Source: an uncultured Prevotella sp. (lineage in GTDB: Bacteria > Bacteroidota > Bacteroidia > Bacteroidales > Bacteroidaceae). From it: 25,545 bases of DNA. The stretch covers positions 1-25,545 of the forward strand of contig CAKQMS010000039.1 of assembly GCA_934254985.1 (NCBI GenBank), given 5' to 3'. The notes beneath the pieces were generated by a model. That model was not told the origin of the DNA. It did not search any database and saw nothing but the letters and a program-made list of their open reading frames with translations. Both the position numbers and the translations under genes were made by a program. Positions 1-8,041 of the stretch are shown here, piece by piece; position 1 is the stretch's first letter; each line of letters opens with the position of its first letter.

Positions 1-125
1 CCATCTACACTATATAATAATGTAGAAGTTTGCTCTTGTACTACTTCTCTGTCTATGTAAACCTTTCAAAGATCTCTTTCTTTTTGCTATCTCTTAAACA
101 ACCACCGTAGCGGTGTTCTCGAAAG
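1..125 (-). other. rRNA operon leader (5' part; 16S gene off the left edge)
   Basis: Read on the minus strand, this stretch follows a strong promoter and contains a boxA-like element, GATCTTTGAAAG (plus positions 63-74), then the type of segment ending in AAGTAGTACAAGAGC that I associate with Bacteroidetes 16S leaders. A small hairpin (CACCG, loop CTA, CGGTG) lies near the transcript start, around 104-118. No 16S sequence itself is in the window; it would begin to the left of position 1. Known: boxA elements in rRNA leaders bind antitermination factors. Inferred: the leader identity, from motif order and recall of such leaders, not from alignment. Confidence 0.7.
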
Positions 126-131
126 CGGATG

Positions 132-163
132 CAAAAGTACTGCGAATATTCCATTCCACCAAA
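132..163 (-). promoter_or_regulatory. Promoter of the putative rRNA operon
   Basis: On the minus strand TTTG (plus 160-163) is followed after exactly 20 nt by TACTTTTG (plus 132-139). This is a perfect fit to the Bacteroidetes primary sigma factor consensus (TTTG, 19-21 nt, TAnnTTTG). Transcription would start near plus position 125 and run leftward into the leader. Confidence 0.8.
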
Positions 164-503
164 TCTTTCTGAGAGTTTTTTGCGAAAAATATGCATTTTA
201 TGGTTTATCTTTGATTCAAATCAATCAAATGGTAAACAAAAGAGAAATTAAGAGGGGTTATTCGATTAAATAGAAGAAAAGTAGGAGGAAGAATGGTATT
301 AGAAGAGATTTAGAAAAAGGTATAGATGCTTATAAAAGGATTATAGGTACTTATAATGGCAATAAGGACATATATACATTATTACATTATAAACAAAAGC
401 GTTTTTCTTGTTTTATCACTGTTTGAATTTTGCTATACATAAAAGTGGCAACTATAAAAAACAAAGGAATAAACACAAAATAGATTAAAAAACTGGCATG
501 CTG
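164..503. other. Intergenic region between divergent rRNA and yccA promoters
   Basis: About 340 bases of very AT-rich DNA with no credible gene. It separates the leftward rRNA promoter from the rightward promoter at 504. A six-codon frame at 293-313 with an upstream AGGAGGAAG is the only start-like signal and is too short to support. AT-rich DNA upstream of an rRNA promoter could act as an UP-like element, but nothing specific is visible. Confidence 0.5.
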
Positions 504-535
504 TTTGTAGATAGAACATAAAAGGAGTATATTTG
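504..535 (+). promoter_or_regulatory. Promoter of the Bax-inhibitor-1 family gene
   Basis: TTTG (504-507) is followed after 20 nt by TATATTTG (528-535), matching the Bacteroidetes -33/-7 consensus. The start would fall near 541, giving an AT-rich untranslated leader of roughly 75 nt before the ATG at 618. Confidence 0.7.
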
Positions 536-617
536 CAAAATATATAACAACAAGAATAGATTATATTCAAGGATAGATAATAATCAATAATAGATAACAA
601 TAAAAAAAAATAAGAAA

Positions 618-1334
618 ATGGAAGTACAAGAACTTGAGAAAATCATTCGTCAGCAAGAAATGACGAATGCAAGCACCTTAAAGGTGTTGATGCGCAAAGT
701 ATATCTTTGGATGACATTGGCGTTGATGATTACAGGTATTACCGCTGCCGGAGTTGCTAACTCTCCTAACATATTGGCATTGATATACAGTAGCCAAGTA
801 GTTATGTGGGGAATAATCATAGCAGAGTTTGGCTTGGTAATATATATCAGCGCTCGCCTGGAGAAACTGTCGTTGAGTACAGCAACAACATTATTCGCAT
901 TATATTCTATACTGAATGGTGTTATGCTATCATCGATATTCCTACTATACAGTACGGCTATAATATCTAAGGTATTCTTTATTACTGCAGGAACATTCGG
1001 TGTAACAGCGCTATATGGCTATGCGACAAAGAAAGACCTCTCATCATTGGGCAACATATTGTTCATGGCGTTGATTGGTCTGGTAATCGCAACAGTAGTG
1101 AACGTCTTCATGAAGAGCGCAATGTTTGATTTGATATTGAGCTACATCGGTGTGATAATCTTCGTTGGTCTTACCGCTTGGGACAGCCAAAAGATTAAGC
1201 ACATGATGATGGCACAACAGGATGCTGACGAGAGTGCTCAGAAGTTGGCTTTGATTGGAGCTTTATCGTTGTATCTCGATTTCATCAACCTCTTCCTATA
1301 TCTTCTCAGAATATTCGGAAGAAGCAACGACTAA
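618..1334 (+). CDS. Bax inhibitor-1 / YccA family membrane protein
   Basis: A 238-residue integral inner-membrane protein of the TMBIM/BI-1 family (Pfam Bax1-I), known in bacteria as pH-sensitive calcium-leak proteins (YetJ) or FtsH-linked proteins (YccA). Hydrophobic segments cover roughly residues 30-48, 60-79, 88-110, 115-136, 146-165, 172-187 and 211-232, the expected seven helices. The family signature is present: FVGLTAWDSQKIK with Asp189, and LSLYLDFINLF with Asp221, which correspond to the paired aspartates that gate YetJ-type proteins. The N-terminal tail is soluble and charged. The gene is monocistronic: its own promoter lies upstream and a terminator follows 16 nt after the stop. 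Its substrate in this organism cannot be read from sequence. Confidence 0.9.
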   Translation: MEVQELEKIIRQQEMTNASTLKVLMRKVYLWMTLALMITGITAAGVANSPNILALIYSSQVVMWGIIIAEFGLVIYISARLEKLSLSTATTLFALYSILNGVMLSSIFLLYSTAIISKVFFITAGTFGVTALYGYATKKDLSSLGNILFMALIGLVIATVVNVFMKSAMFDLILSYIGVIIFVGLTAWDSQKIKHMMMAQQDADESAQKLALIGALSLYLDFINLFLYLLRIFGRSND

Positions 1335-1350
1335 TAAACAGAAATAGTAT

Positions 1351-1384
1351 AAAGGGCAGGCTATCTAAAAGGCTTGCCCTTTTT
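1351..1384 (+). terminator. Rho-independent terminator after the BI-1 gene
   Basis: An 11-bp stem (AAAGGGCAGGC paired with GCTTGCCCTTT, one G-T wobble) encloses a loop of about ten bases and is followed by a T run at 1380-1384. Confidence 0.88.
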
Positions 1385-1385
1385 G

Positions 1386-1416
1386 AGTGAAGAACGAAGA
1401 GGTAAGAGTGAAGAAT
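1386..1416 (+). repeat. Heptad repeat element, copy A (AGTGAAG x4 + AAT)
   Basis: Four tandem 7-mers (AGTGAAG, AACGAAG, AGGTAAG, AGTGAAG) followed by AAT. They fill the gap between the terminator and the ATG of the TtcA-like gene, ending 3 nt before the start codon. The copy at 5762-5792 is identical at 28 of 31 positions. Because it takes up the ribosome-binding region, it may influence translation, but that is inference. Confidence 0.75.
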
Positions 1417-1419
1417 TAA

Positions 1420-2145
1420 ATGGAAGATATACTAAAAGAAAAGGAGCTAAAGAAGTTACGCAATAGCTTATGGAAGCGATTTCGCAAAGCCACAACAGAC
1501 TACAAGCTATTGGAAGATGGCGATAAGATAATGGTGGGACTCTCTGGAGGCAAAGATTCATTGTTGCTGTTGGAGCTATTGGGACAACAGGCAAGGATTT
1601 TTAAGCCTGCGATAAAGATTGAGGCGTGTCATATAAGGATGGAAAATGTGAAGTATGAAACAGACACCAACTATCTTCAACGCTTTTGCGACGAATGGCA
1701 GGTACCACTTCACATAATAACAACCAAATTCGACGATAGCATCGAGACCAACAAACCGAAATGCTTTTTATGCTCGTGGTATAGACGAAAAGCTTTATTC
1801 AAGATAGCTCAAGAGCATAATTGCAACAAGATAGCCCTTGGTCATCATCAAGACGACATCATCGACACCTGTATGATGAACCTTTTTTATCAAGGTCGTT
1901 TCGAGACCACACCCCCACTCTACAAGATGGACAAAATGGCATTATCGTTGATTCGTCCGCTCTGTTTGATGCGAGAAGACGACATTAGAGCCTATGCCGA
2001 AATGGCAGAATACGAAAAACAAGTGAAGCTTTGCCCATACGAATCGAGTTCGCAACGCCACACCATGAACAACATTTTCAAGGAGATAGAGGCTATAAAC
2101 CCTGAAGCGAGATATTCGATATGGAAAGCAATGATGGAAAAATAG
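1420..2145 (+). CDS. TtcA-like PP-loop tRNA thiolation protein
   Basis: A 241-residue ATP-pyrophosphatase of the TtcA/TilS superfamily. TtcA converts cytidine-32 of tRNA to 2-thiocytidine, using ATP to activate the base and an iron-sulphur cluster. The PP-loop SGGKDS is at residues 42-47, a Cys-x2-Cys pair (CFLC, Cys115 and Cys118) follows, then LGHHQDD at 140-146, and a third cysteine at 205 in KLCPYESS, which together match the TtcA cluster-ligand layout. It is shorter than E. coli TtcA (about 311 residues), so it may belong to a compact Bacteroidetes branch whose exact tRNA target is uncertain. The start at 1420 is favoured because the PP-loop spacing is normal from there. The gene is flanked by terminators on both sides and appears to be a single unit. 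Confidence 0.82.
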   Translation: MEDILKEKELKKLRNSLWKRFRKATTDYKLLEDGDKIMVGLSGGKDSLLLLELLGQQARIFKPAIKIEACHIRMENVKYETDTNYLQRFCDEWQVPLHIITTKFDDSIETNKPKCFLCSWYRRKALFKIAQEHNCNKIALGHHQDDIIDTCMMNLFYQGRFETTPPLYKMDKMALSLIRPLCLMREDDIRAYAEMAEYEKQVKLCPYESSSQRHTMNNIFKEIEAINPEARYSIWKAMMEK

Positions 2146-2187
2146 AATAACCAGCCAAGTTAAAGAACTGGCTGGTTATTTTATTAT
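2146..2187. terminator. Terminator between convergent genes, probably bidirectional
   Basis: A long hairpin starts directly after the stop codon: AATAACCAGCCAAGTT pairs with AACTGGCTGGTTATT (15 bp with one bulged A), followed by TTATTAT on the plus strand. On the minus strand the stem is followed by TTCTATTTTTCC, so it could also stop the leftward operon ending at 2234. Confidence 0.82.
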
Positions 2188-2233
2188 CGTAATCTTACTA
2201 AAAACTTGAGGTTAGAAACGCCTCTAAAATATA

Positions 2234-3379
2234 TTACTTGAACATACTCTTAACCTTTGCCACTACAGGCGACCAATCGAAGTTGCGCTTCAAGCCTGTG
2301 ATGGTTTCGATAACCATAATAAAGACAGAGACAAAACAGAAGATAACAACTCCCGCAACCATTAATCCAAACTTTAGAGCTAAGATACCAAAATTAGCAA
2401 CATTCGTTTCAGACCTTGTTTCTGTACTTCCATTAGAATAAGTATACTTCACGATATCATCAGGCAACAGATTCATCAGCAATCCTGAGCCAAAGAAGAA
2501 TGAGGCAACAGAAAAACCAACCTTACGCACCCATCTCATAAAACCTTGTTGGCGACGATGACGATAAATCATATATCCATAAGAATAGCCTGAAATGATA
2601 TAAAGAGGTATCAAGATGATAAGGAATACCATGTAAGAATAAAACTTGGTAGCAGATTTCTGGTCATATTCCAAATAACCTTTTTGCTCGTTTAGAGCCA
2701 TTTTATGAAGATCGTCAAACTTCAACTTTGCAAAAGCATCAAACTCGTCACGATACTTCTTGGCATCTTGCTTACATCTCTCTATATTTTTGAGATACTG
2801 GTTCTTTCTTTCTTGAGTAGAAGCAGTATCAGCCTTTTGCTTATACTCTTTAGCGTAATCAAGAGTGCTCTCAACGTTTTTCTTCAAGCTAATTAATTTT
2901 GCGAGCTTATAAGCATTTGCAGAAGAGAATTGATCGTGGTAATCTCTATCTTGTACAGAGAGTTTAGCATAAGTAATTGTGGTATCTTGTTTTTGCCAAT
3001 TCTCAATCTTCGACAGAGTCTTCATTTGCCTATCTGCACGATCTTGGGTGTCTGAACCAAAATACCACATTATGCAAGCAGATAATATGGCACCAAAGAT
3101 TACCGACCACTTCCAAGTACGATGTTTAGCTCTCGAATAGCTAATAACATCACGCAATTCATTTACACGCGTACGATAATTTGACTCTGTTGGGTCATCA
3201 GCTTTTTGTTCAGCCTGGTTAATCAAATCTTCCATAGTATCGATTTCATCTTCCGATACTGGATATACGTTTTCCCAATCAGTTTCGCCAGCAGCAGCAT
3301 CAGTAGCGCTGACATGCGAAGATACAAATAAAGCCTGGTCTAAGCAATCCCAAGCATCGAGGTTAGTTTGTGGATTCAT
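2234..3379 (-). CDS. Four-helix membrane protein with central coiled-coil, unknown function
   Basis: A 381-residue protein I do not recognise. It begins with an acidic soluble segment (residues 1-85), then a hydrophobic helix (about 91-108), a long charged helical region (about 115-245, rich in Lys, Glu, Asp and Gln, coiled-coil-like), and three further hydrophobic segments (about 248-266, 287-304 and 332-357), ending in a short basic tail. There is no signal peptide. The frame is open 36 codons further upstream, but that extension looks like translated AT-rich spacer, while the chosen ATG opens a sensible acidic N-terminus. It lies 146 nt downstream of the AraC gene in the same direction and may be in that operon or have its own promoter. 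A structural or stress-related membrane role is possible but unsupported. Confidence 0.7.
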   Translation of the reverse strand: MNPQTNLDAWDCLDQALFVSSHVSATDAAAGETDWENVYPVSEDEIDTMEDLINQAEQKADDPTESNYRTRVNELRDVISYSRAKHRTWKWSVIFGAILSACIMWYFGSDTQDRADRQMKTLSKIENWQKQDTTITYAKLSVQDRDYHDQFSSANAYKLAKLISLKKNVESTLDYAKEYKQKADTASTQERKNQYLKNIERCKQDAKKYRDEFDAFAKLKFDDLHKMALNEQKGYLEYDQKSATKFYSYMVFLIILIPLYIISGYSYGYMIYRHRRQQGFMRWVRKVGFSVASFFFGSGLLMNLLPDDIVKYTYSNGSTETRSETNVANFGILALKFGLMVAGVVIFCFVSVFIMVIETITGLKRNFDWSPVVAKVKSMFK

Positions 3380-3525
3380 AATTGTGATATTTGAGTTATA
3401 ATCATTTCTTGCCACAAAGAAACAACAAATAGTCTGAATGAACTGTTCATTACGTAAAAATAAACGTTCAAATCGTAAAAAACTCAACCTTTACCAACTA
3501 TTATTCTCCAATTTCCAAACTAAAC

Positions 3526-4578
3526 TCACCCATTTGTCGGAACCTTCTTCTGAGTGCGATACTCGGCAGGAGTGCAATTATGATATGACATAAACACGCG
3601 ACGGAACGTAGACATTGAGTTAAAACCAGATTCTTCGGCTATCATAGCCACAGGATGCGTAGTTGAAATGAGCAACTCTTCTGCATGTTTGATACGCATA
3701 TTGTTGACAAAGTCGTAGAATGTAAGACCGTTAGCTTGATTAAAATATCGACTAAGATAAGTACGGTTGGAGCCTACTTTGCGAGCTACATCCGATAGTT
3801 TGAGTCGTGGATTCAGATATAACTGCTCTTTTTCAAACAGATTCTTCACCATATCTCCTAACTCTGGTTGCAGTTGATAGTTTTTATCATCGTCATCAAC
3901 TTCATCAAGTCCTGACAGCTCAGAATTGCCCAATTCATCGATAACTGATTCATGTTTGTAGCCGAAATAGCAAACTATCATCCACAACACCAAAGCCTCT
4001 ATACTATATAAATCGTCGGCAAGTTCGCTATTATAGACACTTGCTATAGTCCATATCAAGAGTATTATCCAAAACGATACAAGGATACCTCGCAACCAGT
4101 TGAGGTTGATATTTTCCTCATAAGAGAACCGCTCTTTTAGTTGACGATTATACTGCGAGATAAAGAAGAAGGTAAGAACCAAAGTGCCCGTACCATATAT
4201 CGCTCCCCAAACTACCAGCGCAATATACCACAGTTGCTGTTCTGTAAAAAAGAACAACAAAGGCAACGTGACGAAAGGTAGCTCATGAACCATGAGTTTT
4301 TGAAACGAGAACCATCCCGGGTTACACAATTCCATCAATACAAATACATATAGCGGTATGATTATCATATCGATAGCTGTCATAAGATGCCAATAATCAT
4401 CAGGTTGGGCACAGAATGTATAGAATCCTAAATCTTTGAATAGTTCTATACATTGTATTATCATCAGCCACATGATGAGCTTTGACAACGTTTCGTTGCC
4501 CTTACGTCCAAACATCCATGCCATCATGGAGTAGAACATAACGCTCATACCATAAAGGAAATAAGAGAAAGATGCCAT
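3526..4578 (-). CDS. Membrane-anchored AraC-family transcriptional regulator
   Basis: A 350-residue protein with two parts. Residues 1-206 hold about seven hydrophobic segments (roughly 4-22, 32-48, 66-84, 101-112, 118-141, 163-181, 190-206). An acidic linker (215-235) leads to a C-terminal AraC DNA-binding domain (about 245-345) with two helix-turn-helix units: LSDVARKVGSNRTYLSRYFN, and the second HTH with GFNSMSTFRRVF followed by PAEYR. The architecture implies direct coupling between a membrane event and transcription, unlike the hybrid two-component or ECF-sigma/anti-sigma systems that usually control SusCD loci. The gene starts 15 nt after the stop of the phosphatase-GH92 gene and is very likely cotranscribed with both mannosidase genes, which makes it a candidate local regulator of this locus. 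Ligand and operator are unknown. Confidence 0.87.
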   Translation of the reverse strand: MASFSYFLYGMSVMFYSMMAWMFGRKGNETLSKLIMWLMIIQCIELFKDLGFYTFCAQPDDYWHLMTAIDMIIIPLYVFVLMELCNPGWFSFQKLMVHELPFVTLPLLFFFTEQQLWYIALVVWGAIYGTGTLVLTFFFISQYNRQLKERFSYEENINLNWLRGILVSFWIILLIWTIASVYNSELADDLYSIEALVLWMIVCYFGYKHESVIDELGNSELSGLDEVDDDDKNYQLQPELGDMVKNLFEKEQLYLNPRLKLSDVARKVGSNRTYLSRYFNQANGLTFYDFVNNMRIKHAEELLISTTHPVAMIAEESGFNSMSTFRRVFMSYHNCTPAEYRTQKKVPTNG

Positions 4579-4593
4579 AACACAGACTTTGTT

Positions 4594-7500
4594 TTATTCT
4601 TTCACGATCAATTTGCCACCATTTATGATGTCGCCATGCGACAACTGGCAGTTATCAAGCTGCTTACCATTAAGTATCAACCGTACAAAGTTACTATTAT
4701 TTATGGACTTTTGACGAATTATTTCAAATTGTTTTTTATTTTCTAAGTTGAAAGTTACTCTATCTAAGCTCGGAGCCCCTATAATATAATAAGGTGTAGA
4801 TGGGCATACAGGATAGAATCCCATAGCTGCAAACATATACCATGCCGACATCTGTCCTGCATCATCGTTGCCCGACAATCCTCCAGGGGTATCATTATAT
4901 TCCGTTTTTAGGATGTTGTCTACCACACGCTTCGTCTTTTCAGGCTTACCGATATAGCTATACAAGAAAGGAATCTGATGGCAAGGTTCGTTGCCATGCC
5001 AATATAGCAGACGAGCAGCAGACGAGGAATCATTTAGTGCAAACATCATGTCGAGTCGACGTTCAAACTCAGCCTTACCTCCCATACGCTCCACGAGTGC
5101 ATCTACATCATGAGGCACATACCATGAATAATGACAGATGGAGCCTTCGGTGATAAACGATTGACGGCTCACCAGGTCTTTACATCCGAGCCATTTACCA
5201 TTAGCATATCGCCCGTCAGCCCACCCGGTCTTAGGGTTAATAACATTTTTCCAGTTATGGCTACGAGCCATAAGTTTATTATAGTCATCATCATGTCCGA
5301 GCATCTTTGCCATCTGAGCCACGGCAAAGTCGTCGAAAGCATATTCGAGTGTGCGTGATGTTTGTTCGCAAGTGTGGAAAGCCTCCTTCACACTATCTTC
5401 CAATGGTATATACGCATACTTAAGATAAGACTCCAAGGCGCGGCGTCCCATACCATTTTTATATTCAGCAAACGACTTCGGGGTCTCGAAAGCATTCTTG
5501 AGCATAGCCTCATAAGCCTTGTCGGCATCGAAATTGCGAACACCCTTGGCATAAGCATCGGCAAGCGCCACACTACAATGGTCGCCTATCATAGCTGCAG
5601 TATAGCTATTCCAGCAAGGGAATATTGGTAGCCAACCTCCCTCTTGGTACATATCTACAAGCGACTGCATCATTCTGCCCGACAAGGTAGGAGCCACAAT
5701 ATTATATAATGGCAACTGAGCACGATAGATATCCCACATCGAAAAATCGCCATATTTTTTTAGTGAAGAGTGAAGAGATAAGAGTGAAGAATCAATGTGC
5801 TTTGTGATGCCGGTAGAGAATTCAGGATAGTCGCCATTGCAATCACTCATTTCTCTTGGCAAGAACGAGGCACGATACATAGCGCCGTAGAATTGGTTTA
5901 CCTTGGCAGTATCTGAGTCGACAACATCAATGGTATGCAAACGCTTTAGCCATTCATCTTGGCAACGCTGCATCATATCATAGAAACCCATTTGCAGAGA
6001 GTCTGTTTCTACAATAAGATTATTCAAAGCATTCGCCTTGTTGGTGAAAGAACTTGCAGTAGCAAACTCCATAGGAACATCCGTTTTACCACGGAAAGTC
6101 AACCAAGCAATGCCATCTTTAACGCCATAATCCACCAATTCATCGTTATATTTCAACACCAGATGTCCGCTAAAGCCTGCACTCTCGCCCCATCCTTGAT
6201 AGATGCGATGCACAGGATTGTATCCATAAACGATATGATTTATTGTATCTACCTCTATGCCACCCTGCTTTTCGTCGCTATTGGGATTTATCACGATATG
6301 CACCAATTCATCGGCAGTAGGTGTAACCCTAAGTATGGCTGTATGGCTCAATGCCGTTAGTTCAGTCTTTAGGTTTTCATCGCGTAACAGTACGGAATAA
6401 TAATGAGGATGCGACACCTCGTCGGCATGCGAGAATTTAGTTGCACGCTCCTCGGGCTGCAGTCTTAGTTTACCACCAATAGTAGCAATGGTAAACGAAC
6501 CATAATCCTGAGTACATCCACCAACTATCCAATGACTATTGCGGAAGCCCTGCAACATGGAGTCTTTATAATAATAAGGTGCAATGCACTTTTTCTCTGT
6601 ATCCTGTGTCTGAGGAGTCCAAAAGTTTTGTCCATTAGGCACAAGTACTGCCAGCAATGTTTGTCCATGCTCTTCGCTACCCTTGCCAAACAAGCCTGCA
6701 GTATGAGTATTTGCTTGGGCAGTACCAACCATAGTGTTCAGCGCATTGAGCTGACGAATATGTTCAAGCTTATGAATGCGATTAGCCACATATTCCTTCA
6801 TCAAATTCCAACTATAGCAAACAACGTCATTACCATCGATATCGGTCGAAGGCAATGGAAGCATCATAGGTTTTCCATTGAGGAAGAACTTTACTAATAC
6901 AGAATCTTTAGGCGAATCAAAGGTAGATTTGTAGAATACCATCTGCAAGTTGGCTGCCATAGGCACCACTCTATCCATCAAATCAACATTGTTGACCATA
7001 GCAATCTCACCATTTGGAACTTCACTTATCAAACCATAGTTAGGTTTTACGAAAGAAAGCAACGACAACAAACGATACAAAGAGGTGTCATGACCGAAGC
7101 GAAGATCTGCCGAAGGAGTTTTATGACTTAAAGCCTCATCAGCCTCAGTCATAATATTCTGCCAAAGTGATATTGCTGAGCGAGCAGGAATATCCTCATT
7201 AGTAGGATATATGCCATTGCAGATTGTCATCCTCAGATTGTTGGCATCATAGAAAGCACGAAACTCATCATCGGTAAAGAGAGCATACAGACCATTCTCT
7301 ATATCCTTAGGATAGCGTTTGAAGTTTAAGCCTACATCCTGCATAGAAGAAGCGATGGAATGAATTTCGCTCATAAGGTTGAGCGGATTGTCTATCTTTG
7401 AGATATCCTTGAATAGTTGACGCATAAACCTATCGGTATTGACTTTAGCCATCACCTTAGTCTGCTTTTCCAACGCTTTCACTTCTGGAGAAGTGTAGGC

Positions 7501-8037
7501 TATCCATGCCATGTCGGCAGAATCGGTCTTTACATCCATAGCCAACGAAGGCTGCAGATGGCGCAACTCATCGATAAAAGCCTTCATACTCTTAGCACAA
7601 CGGTCTACCACACTTGAGCGTACCTGCACGCTATTGCCTTGATCAAAGATATTTGGGAAGTTGCGATACATGCGGTCGGCAATACCCTTATGCTGCAATT
7701 CGCCAAGCTTAGAGAGTTTACCACCATGTCCCATGGCATTATCGCGAGCCTTAATGATAAGTTTCTTAACCTTCAATCCCATAGGAGTGAGGTTTGATTC
7801 GTCATCGAAATATTGCGCTACCTTGATATAACGCTCGTCGGAAGTCATCCATCGAGAGCCATGACGACCATAATGGCTAATATAGAAAGGCTTATAGCCA
7901 GACGGAGTCTGCCTCATTTCCTTTACATCAACCTTAGGGTAAGCATGATAAATGCCACCCATTTCTCTTCTTGTCTGTGCACTTGCCAAGGTAATAGCAA
8001 GGCAAACACATATTCCAATTATATATCTCTTCATCAT
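4594..8037 (-). CDS. Histidine acid phosphatase - GH92 alpha-mannosidase fusion
   Basis: A 1147-residue secreted two-domain enzyme. A signal peptide (1-20, ending ASA before QT) precedes a branch-2 histidine phosphatase domain (about 25-425): the nucleophile motif SHYGRHGSRW with RHGSR at 58-62, VRSSVVDRCAKS at 139-150, and the proton-donor motif GHD with His316-Asp317. The GH92 domain (about 435-1147) opens at VGTAQANTHTAG and holds YGDFSMWD near 763-770, the catalytic-acid motif GNEP with Glu1017, and the catalytic-base motif GNDDAGQMSAW with Asp1058-Asp1059. Known: GH92 enzymes are calcium-dependent exo-alpha-mannosidases; this phosphatase clan includes phytases and MINPP. Inferred: sequential dephosphorylation and demannosylation of one substrate. 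The gene lies 4 nt after the other GH92 gene. Oddly, a heptad DNA repeat is inserted in frame at residues 749-759, just before YGDFSMWD. GH92 types specialised for mannosyl-phosphate reportedly replace the acid Glu; here it is kept. Confidence 0.9.
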   Translation of the reverse strand: MMKRYIIGICVCLAITLASAQTRREMGGIYHAYPKVDVKEMRQTPSGYKPFYISHYGRHGSRWMTSDERYIKVAQYFDDESNLTPMGLKVKKLIIKARDNAMGHGGKLSKLGELQHKGIADRMYRNFPNIFDQGNSVQVRSSVVDRCAKSMKAFIDELRHLQPSLAMDVKTDSADMAWIAYTSPEVKALEKQTKVMAKVNTDRFMRQLFKDISKIDNPLNLMSEIHSIASSMQDVGLNFKRYPKDIENGLYALFTDDEFRAFYDANNLRMTICNGIYPTNEDIPARSAISLWQNIMTEADEALSHKTPSADLRFGHDTSLYRLLSLLSFVKPNYGLISEVPNGEIAMVNNVDLMDRVVPMAANLQMVFYKSTFDSPKDSVLVKFFLNGKPMMLPLPSTDIDGNDVVCYSWNLMKEYVANRIHKLEHIRQLNALNTMVGTAQANTHTAGLFGKGSEEHGQTLLAVLVPNGQNFWTPQTQDTEKKCIAPYYYKDSMLQGFRNSHWIVGGCTQDYGSFTIATIGGKLRLQPEERATKFSHADEVSHPHYYSVLLRDENLKTELTALSHTAILRVTPTADELVHIVINPNSDEKQGGIEVDTINHIVYGYNPVHRIYQGWGESAGFSGHLVLKYNDELVDYGVKDGIAWLTFRGKTDVPMEFATASSFTNKANALNNLIVETDSLQMGFYDMMQRCQDEWLKRLHTIDVVDSDTAKVNQFYGAMYRASFLPREMSDCNGDYPEFSTGITKHIDSSLLSLHSSLKKYGDFSMWDIYRAQLPLYNIVAPTLSGRMMQSLVDMYQEGGWLPIFPCWNSYTAAMIGDHCSVALADAYAKGVRNFDADKAYEAMLKNAFETPKSFAEYKNGMGRRALESYLKYAYIPLEDSVKEAFHTCEQTSRTLEYAFDDFAVAQMAKMLGHDDDYNKLMARSHNWKNVINPKTGWADGRYANGKWLGCKDLVSRQSFITEGSICHYSWYVPHDVDALVERMGGKAEFERRLDMMFALNDSSSAARLLYWHGNEPCHQIPFLYSYIGKPEKTKRVVDNILKTEYNDTPGGLSGNDDAGQMSAWYMFAAMGFYPVCPSTPYYIIGAPSLDRVTFNLENKKQFEIIRQKSINNSNFVRLILNGKQLDNCQLSHGDIINGGKLIVKE
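5762..5792 (-). repeat. Heptad repeat element, copy B, inside a coding sequence
   Basis: Four tandem 7-mers on the plus strand (AGTGAAG, AGTGAAG, AGATAAG, AGTGAAG) plus AAT, 28 of 31 identical to the intergenic copy at 1386-1416. It lies inside the phosphatase-GH92 gene and is read there as DSSLLSLHSSLKK, immediately before the conserved YGDFS motif. The reading frame is kept. Confidence 0.78.
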
Positions 8038-8041
8038 ATTA

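Noticed and set aside
293..313. Six-codon frame after a strong AGGAGGAAG sequence
   Set aside because: It is too short to support and sits in AT-rich DNA where such matches arise by chance.
3380..3487. 36-codon N-terminal extension of the four-helix membrane protein
   Set aside because: The extension looks like translated spacer and the shorter start gives a sensible N-terminus.
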